The position numbers and the translations under genes were made by a program. From Botryococcus braunii (lineage: Eukaryota; Chlorophyta; Trebouxiophyceae), in the NCBI GenBank assembly GCA_002005505.1, contig MVGU01001487.1, positions 27,501 to 52,500 on the forward strand: a DNA stretch of 25,000 nucleotides, read 5' to 3'. Numbering within the stretch: the first letter of the stretch is position 1; each line of letters starts with the position of its first letter. Below the pieces are notes generated by a model. That model made no database searches, was not told the origin of the DNA, and was given only the letters and a program-made list of their open reading frames with translations. Shown one piece after another: positions 21,561 through 25,000 of the stretch.

Positions 21561-22570
21561 CCCCCCCTCTCTCTCTCCCTCTCTCCCTCTCCCTCCCTCC
21601 CTCCCTCCCTCCCTCCCTCCCTCCCTCCCCCCCTCCCTCCCTCCCTCTCCCCTTCCGCTCTACCTCCTTCCCCTGTTATCCTTTCAATTCATCTACAACC
21701 TCTCCTTTTTTCATGTTCGGCTCCATCTCTCGGATGCACACACGTGACACGCCCACACCCCTCTGCCATGCTAACCATGCCATGGGCCAAGTGCCAAGAT
21801 TGTATGGGTAATGTTCGCATGGACACACCTCACCCAACCCAGCATGAGGGACTTTCTGAAGCAGCGTTTTCAATGTCTCAAGCCAGTTGGGACTTTGCTG
21901 ACCAACCCACCTGTGCATAGCGGAAACACCCTGCTGCTTGTCAGCCATACTTTCTTATAGGAACCCAGATTTTAGCAGATCCCAGATACAATTTGCAATA
22001 GTCTTTTCCGACTGTCAGTTAAGCAGAAACTTTGGAGAAGAATGCCTGGCACTCAGTGGAAACTCAGCAAGAAAGATTGCAGTTAACAAAACATCAAATC
22101 GATGAGTTTTGAAATCCGTCATCACAGGGTATCCATACCAGGGGTGCAGCCCAAAATTGGGAACAATCTGCGTGTATCGTACCGAAAGATCAAGTACCTG
22201 CGGACAATCTCTCTTGAATTTGCTATTAGCATAATTGGCACCACAAGAAGATTCTCAACTTGACGTACCTTGGCCCAATCGCCTTCGTAGCATCCATTGC
22301 ATGCTAGGTGTAGTACACCATCACGGAATGATTCCTGCAAAATTGTCTCCACCCTCTGCACCACACGCGGATCCTGCAAAATGAAAATATTTATTACGAA
22401 TATAACCCGTCAAGCCCATCCCCATACAGCCAGCAATAAAACTGTGTGTTCGACTAACGGCCAAAAGGCAAGTCGGCAGCCGCAGCAACCATTTCCATCC
22501 CACTATCGGTCAACACGGTACGAACGTTCACCTGTAAATGGCAGTGGGAGTCGAAAAATTTGAAGCCCAT
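17536..22570 (-). CDS. tatD: TatD-family metal-dependent hydrolase (deoxyribonuclease)
   Basis: Eight minus-strand exons: 22570-22532, 22373-22269, 22197-22139, 21910-21829, 20461-20351, 19351-19151, 18797-18655 and 17680-17536. They give 294 residues, with all introns GT-AG and in phase. TatD enzymes are TIM-barrel, two-metal nucleases. All six ligands are present: H9 and H11 (DSHCHLQDPR), E95 (HAGLGE then CGLDK), H134 (VHCVGAYG), H159 (LILHSWAG) and D210 (LLLETDSP). Other family marks are LACNGCYEGDW (~40-47), IVPNFGLHPWW (~59-69) and LNQPSNI with the helical tail ending FRNSYRLFF. Spacings between ligands match bacterial TatD/YcfH. The CNGC and HCHLQDP signatures are those of the plant type. 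There is no obvious transit peptide, since the HxH motif starts at residue 9, so it is probably cytosolic or nuclear. The gene spans 5 kb because introns 4-7 carry large repeats. Start chosen as the ATG directly before the HxH motif. Confidence 0.93.
18631..18646. repeat. 16-base G/C homopolymer beside a splice donor
   Basis: Sixteen G on plus, hence C16 on the TatD transcript, starting eight bases inside intron 7 after the donor at 18654. Such runs vary in length. Confidence 0.9.
18930..19085. repeat. CCAT/CCCT-rich simple repeat in TatD intron 6
   Basis: Imperfect TCCA and CCTC repeats, interrupted several times. Non-coding. Confidence 0.85.
19340..19735. repeat. 56-58 bp minisatellite containing copies of a TatD splice acceptor (7 copies)
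   Basis: Unit starts, counted at the AGTGCACCTGCA motif or its variants, are near 19345, 19401, 19457, 19515, 19573, 19631 and 19687. The first unit overlaps the 5' end of TatD exon 6: on the minus strand the real acceptor reads TGCAG|GTGCACTGTG, and several other units repeat TGCAG|GTGCACT almost exactly. Each unit also carries a TTTGCACG-like box. The unit is near 19 codons long, giving spurious 19-residue repeats. Confidence 0.9.
19985..20057. repeat. long inverted repeat (30-bp arms, 13-base loop) in TatD intron 5
   Basis: Arm 19985-20014 (starts GGTACAATCTGCTCC) and arm 20028-20057 (ends GGAGCAGATTGTACC) are complementary at 28 of 30 positions. An 8-bp/4-base perfect hairpin (GTCTCTTT / AAAGAGAC) follows at 20062-20081. 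It could be a small MITE-like element or a small-RNA hairpin. Confidence 0.92.
20176..20232 (+). repeat. G-rich tract able to form G-quadruplexes
   Basis: Repeated runs of 3-7 G separated by T or A (GGTGGGGGTGGGGGTGTGGG type). On the TatD transcript it is C-rich. Confidence 0.8.
21051..21660. repeat. ~600-bp polypyrimidine tract: CATC, (CT)n, (CCCT)n blocks
   Basis: A C-run and CATC repeats (to 21120) are followed by (CT)n (21121-21212), then alternating CCCT and CT blocks with C-runs to about 21660. It is the bulk of TatD intron 4 and is polypurine on the transcript. Very long Ser/Leu/Pro open frames here are artefacts. Confidence 0.97.
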
Positions 22571-22781
22571 TGCTCAAGCCATTTGACTGTAGGTATAAAT
22601 ACATCTCGCCGTGTGACAATGCGTCCCAATTTCAACGAATTCGCAACTGCCTCATCCGCAAACTCAGCCGAGCGATCTGACGCACGCTCGTGATCTCAGG
22701 TTGCTACTACCTAGTGGGATGTGCTAGTGTAATACAGCTCTAATACATTGTGCGAGAACACTTTATGTATAAGAATCGAAT
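22571..22781. promoter_or_regulatory. short divergent promoter between TatD and the kinase-like gene
   Basis: Only 211 bp lie between the two opposed start codons. TATAAA occurs at 22594-22599 (plus); read on minus this is an ATTTATACC box about 24 bases upstream of the TatD ATG, so it is unlikely to be a standard TATA box for TatD. No other motif is clear. Confidence 0.45.
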
Positions 22782-24163
22782 ATGCAGGTAAAGTTTATCC
22801 AATCACCTTTGGGGAATGCCATGAACAAAAGTCGCTATTGTCTGAGAGACGCAGGCACCTTCTGCAGCACCTCTGGCCGCCCGACGCCAGAACACCCTTT
22901 GCTACGGCGGACATCAAGATGCAAAAGAGGAAACAATTTTAAGGGCCATAAAACTACATGTAGATCGAAGGCCGACGTTCCTGGTGAAGGCGACGATAGT
23001 TTGGGCGGTGACAAGGTTGACATCGATCTCCTTGCCAGCCAGTTAAGCAAAGAAGCTGAAAAGCTACGTCAAGCTCAGTTGGCCTCTGGAAGCAGTATAG
23101 ACTTGGATGATGAGCCGTCAGAATCAATGGATGAGACATTGAGAGGTGAAGCGTTGAGGAGTTCAGACTCTGTAGCTCCTCTGCCCGGGGGTCCTTTTGG
23201 GTATGAGGTATGCCACTTGCTACTGCTAGGATGCCTTGTGGTTATTGAGACTTTCTTGTGGGTTTCCTTTCGTCAAATCAAATTAAACTGAGGTGACCCT
23301 CTGTTGTCTTTGCAGGAGGCAGCCAGGCTCCTAGCTGATATTGGCGATGGAGGCTTCAGTGCCGCAGAGTTTGAGCTTCTCAACCAGCTGGGTCGACTTA
23401 GTTGGGTGTGTAGGCCCCACTGCTTGGAAAAAACTTGTGGCTGCCTTCTTTCTAGCAGCTCACGTTGTAGTCATTAAAACCCCCTGAAGGACCTAGAAAA
23501 ACGTGTAACATTCCTCAGCAAATTGACATTCTGGATTTCTCATTCAAAAGGGGTCATCCATTAGCCATGGCATCCCCTAACAGTGCTGCTTGCATACACC
23601 TTGTCCACATGTTGTGAACTTGCAAACAGTAGGGCTCACACCCAAATCTGGGTGTTTCGGACAGGTGGTGGAGAATGCCAAGGAGAACCCCTTGCAAGTG
23701 AAGGGGGCAACGTCCCCAGAACAGACTGCTGTAGTGGCCTTTACCGGCCGATATTACAGTGGCCGTCCGTTTCAGGTGCGTCCCGCTTCACCTTGCCCCT
23801 AATATGTCCTCCCTCAAAATCGGCCCTCTTTGTTCTCCTCCCTTTAGCCCTGTTTTCACCTCCGTCATTCTGCCCGTTTGGTCCTCCCGCATTTTGCACC
23901 TTCACTGGCCGATCTTGGAGTGGCCGTCCATTTTCTGCCTGTTTTGTTGTTTCAAAAAAGATAAGTTTTGCTTTTGGTGCAGTCCCTTCCTTATCGTCGC
24001 CGTCCTTTTCTCTTGCCACATGGTTGGTAATGGATAAGTCCCATGTTGAAACTTTAGTAGTTGCTTGCTGGACATCGCAGCGGGCGCCAGCCGCCTGGCG
24101 ATATTATTTTGTTACCATTTTTCCATATTTTGCTTACCGTGGGTTCCTGTCCCTCAATGCTGG

Positions 24164-24243
<80 letters not shown>

Positions 24244-24600
24244 ACGTGTGCTGGGGCGCGCACATCCCCGTCCGCGCATCATGCATTTGTTGAAAATTCG
24301 TGGACACGGGTGGGCTCCTGCAAGCGAACTTGTCCCAAAACTATCAGGAGGACTGTGCATACAGTACTCTTTCGCTGATCACTGGGTAAAGTTTGGTGCA
24401 GAGTCTTGGGCGCTCTGACGGGAATGGGGACGGGGGACAGGAACCCGTGACAGTGTTTTTGAAGGAATATCTACCAGGGGCAAGCTCCGTGGCCTTCAAT
24501 GAGCTGCAGGTCATGAAGCATCTCTTGGGGGACTTTCCCGCAGACAAGTGGAAAGCTGCCGTGACGGGCCTCACCTCCGTCCCCGTCATCCCCCTCCTTG
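22782..24600 (+). CDS. plastid-targeted protein-kinase-like protein (5' part; continues right)
   Basis: Four exons found: 22782-23207, 23316-23405, 23665-23775 and 24402-24600, all phase 0 internally, giving 275 residues and then a phase-1 donor (CTTG|GTGAGG). Residues 1-~62 are rich in Arg, Lys, Ser and Thr with almost no acidic residues (CLRDAGTFCSTSGRPTPEH, LLRRTSRCKR), which fits a chloroplast transit peptide. An acidic Ser/Asp linker follows to ~142. Then comes FSAAEFELLNQLGRLSW (156-172) and GRYYSGRPFQ (200-209). Next is VTVFLKEYLPGASSVAFNELQVMKHLL, where K229 and E242 sit like the ATP-binding Lys and the helix-C Glu of a kinase N-lobe, and finally VPVIPLLG. The glycine loop is not canonical, so it may be an atypical kinase or pseudokinase. 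I recall similar VFLKEYLPGA sequences in plant chloroplast kinase-like proteins but cannot name one. The catalytic lobe must lie beyond 24,600 and was not found in this window. Confidence 0.7.
23904..23938 (+). repeat. decayed copy of the end of kinase-like exon 3, inside intron 3
   Basis: ACTGGCCGATCTTGGAGTGG (from 23904) parallels ACCGGCCGATATTACAGTGG at the end of exon 3 (from 23743), 161 bases earlier. About 26 of 32 positions agree. The copy lacks the donor GT. Confidence 0.6.
24165..24241. repeat. (TG)n microsatellite
   Basis: About 77 bases of uninterrupted TG in intron 3 of the kinase-like gene. Confidence 0.98.
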
Positions 24601-25000
24601 GTGAGGCCTTCTTCTTTCTATGCATCTGCCGAGCCGACAACAGGCTGGCCGACTCGGTGTCGGTTTTGCTTGCAAGTCGTATGCGGCGAAAGCCTCATGA
24701 GGCCTGTGAGGGTTGTGATATCCAGCCTGTTGCACATGTGGGACAGCATTGCGCGACCTGGACCGTTTGCAGACGTTTCATAACATATGAAAGAATGGAC
24801 TTGAGGCTAGAGCGGGGCTGGCCTGGAGGTAGATGTGTTGGGCTTAGCTTGGGGAGGCTGTGTCGGGCTTAGTTTGGGGAGGCACGGGGTAAAGCAAGAA
24901 CAAGGTCATTCATCACTGCCCTACATAGTGTTTTGAGCCACCGTTGCCATGGCTGGTATTCCTGTTGAAATAGTTATTGTCAGTTTTTGTTGTTGTTATA
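24601..25000. other. right edge; intron or further exon of the kinase-like gene, unresolved
   Basis: Open frames continue for a while after the donor at 24600, and an acceptor-like CTTGCAAG lies near 24675, but no kinase motif (HRD, DFG) is seen in any frame before the window ends. Confidence 0.35.

Noticed and set aside
20795..21811. A 338-codon open frame on plus (and others across 1308-1862, 10608-11236, 15083-15494, 24054-24293)
   Set aside because: They are translations of CT, GA or TG microsatellites: Ser/Leu/Pro, Arg/Glu, Cys/Val or His/Thr polymers open in several frames at once.

Overview
This is a nuclear genome window from an intron-rich eukaryote, most likely a green alga or streptophyte alga. 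I infer this from three things: a two-KH protein close to the plant HEN4/PCBP-like group; a gene whose first 60-odd residues look like a plastid transit peptide; and short phase-conserved exons with GT-AG introns packed between very large dinucleotide and mini-satellite arrays. No prokaryotic operon, CRISPR array, complete mobile element or certain RNA gene is visible. Species cannot be fixed from the sequence.

Layout. Positions 1-760 hold two unrelated 21-bp tandem arrays. Positions 761-3800 hold an unrecognised plus-strand gene model, with coding-like exons at about 761-1333 and 2506-2722 and a possible last exon near 3652. Positions 3800-6300 are mostly repeat: a 44-45 bp minisatellite with palindromic cores and a 118-bp tandem duplication. 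Positions 6302-8134 (minus) carry a two-KH RNA-binding protein in five exons. It is divergent, 399 bp apart start to start, from a five-exon CCDC86/Cgr1-type rRNA-processing protein at 8534-10265 (plus). Positions 10,777-11,132 are a huge (CT)n(TG)n tract, followed by a weak orphan exon and a tRNA-like SINE-like remnant on the minus strand. Positions 12,260-16,446 (plus) are a six-exon gene for a 273-residue acidic, then lysine-rich, probably nuclear disordered protein; its third intron contains a striking run of adjacent perfect palindromes.

Positions 17,536-22,570 (minus) are an eight-exon, 294-residue TatD-family metal-dependent hydrolase with all six metal ligands. Its introns are full of repeats, including a 56-58 bp minisatellite that has copied the exon-6 splice acceptor, a 30-bp-arm hairpin, and a ~600-bp CT/CCCT tract. 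From a 211-bp divergent promoter a plus-strand gene starts at 22,782 and runs off the window; it looks like a plastid-targeted, protein-kinase-like protein. Two of the genes sit in RNA biology (KH protein, Cgr1), but there is no evidence that the genes form one pathway.

The exon models were built by hand: each junction was checked for GT/AG, for phase agreement and for residue counts. The TatD, Cgr1, KH and acidic-protein models close perfectly in phase (one junction in the acidic gene needs a GC donor). No search or alignment was run, so family names rest on remembered motifs.
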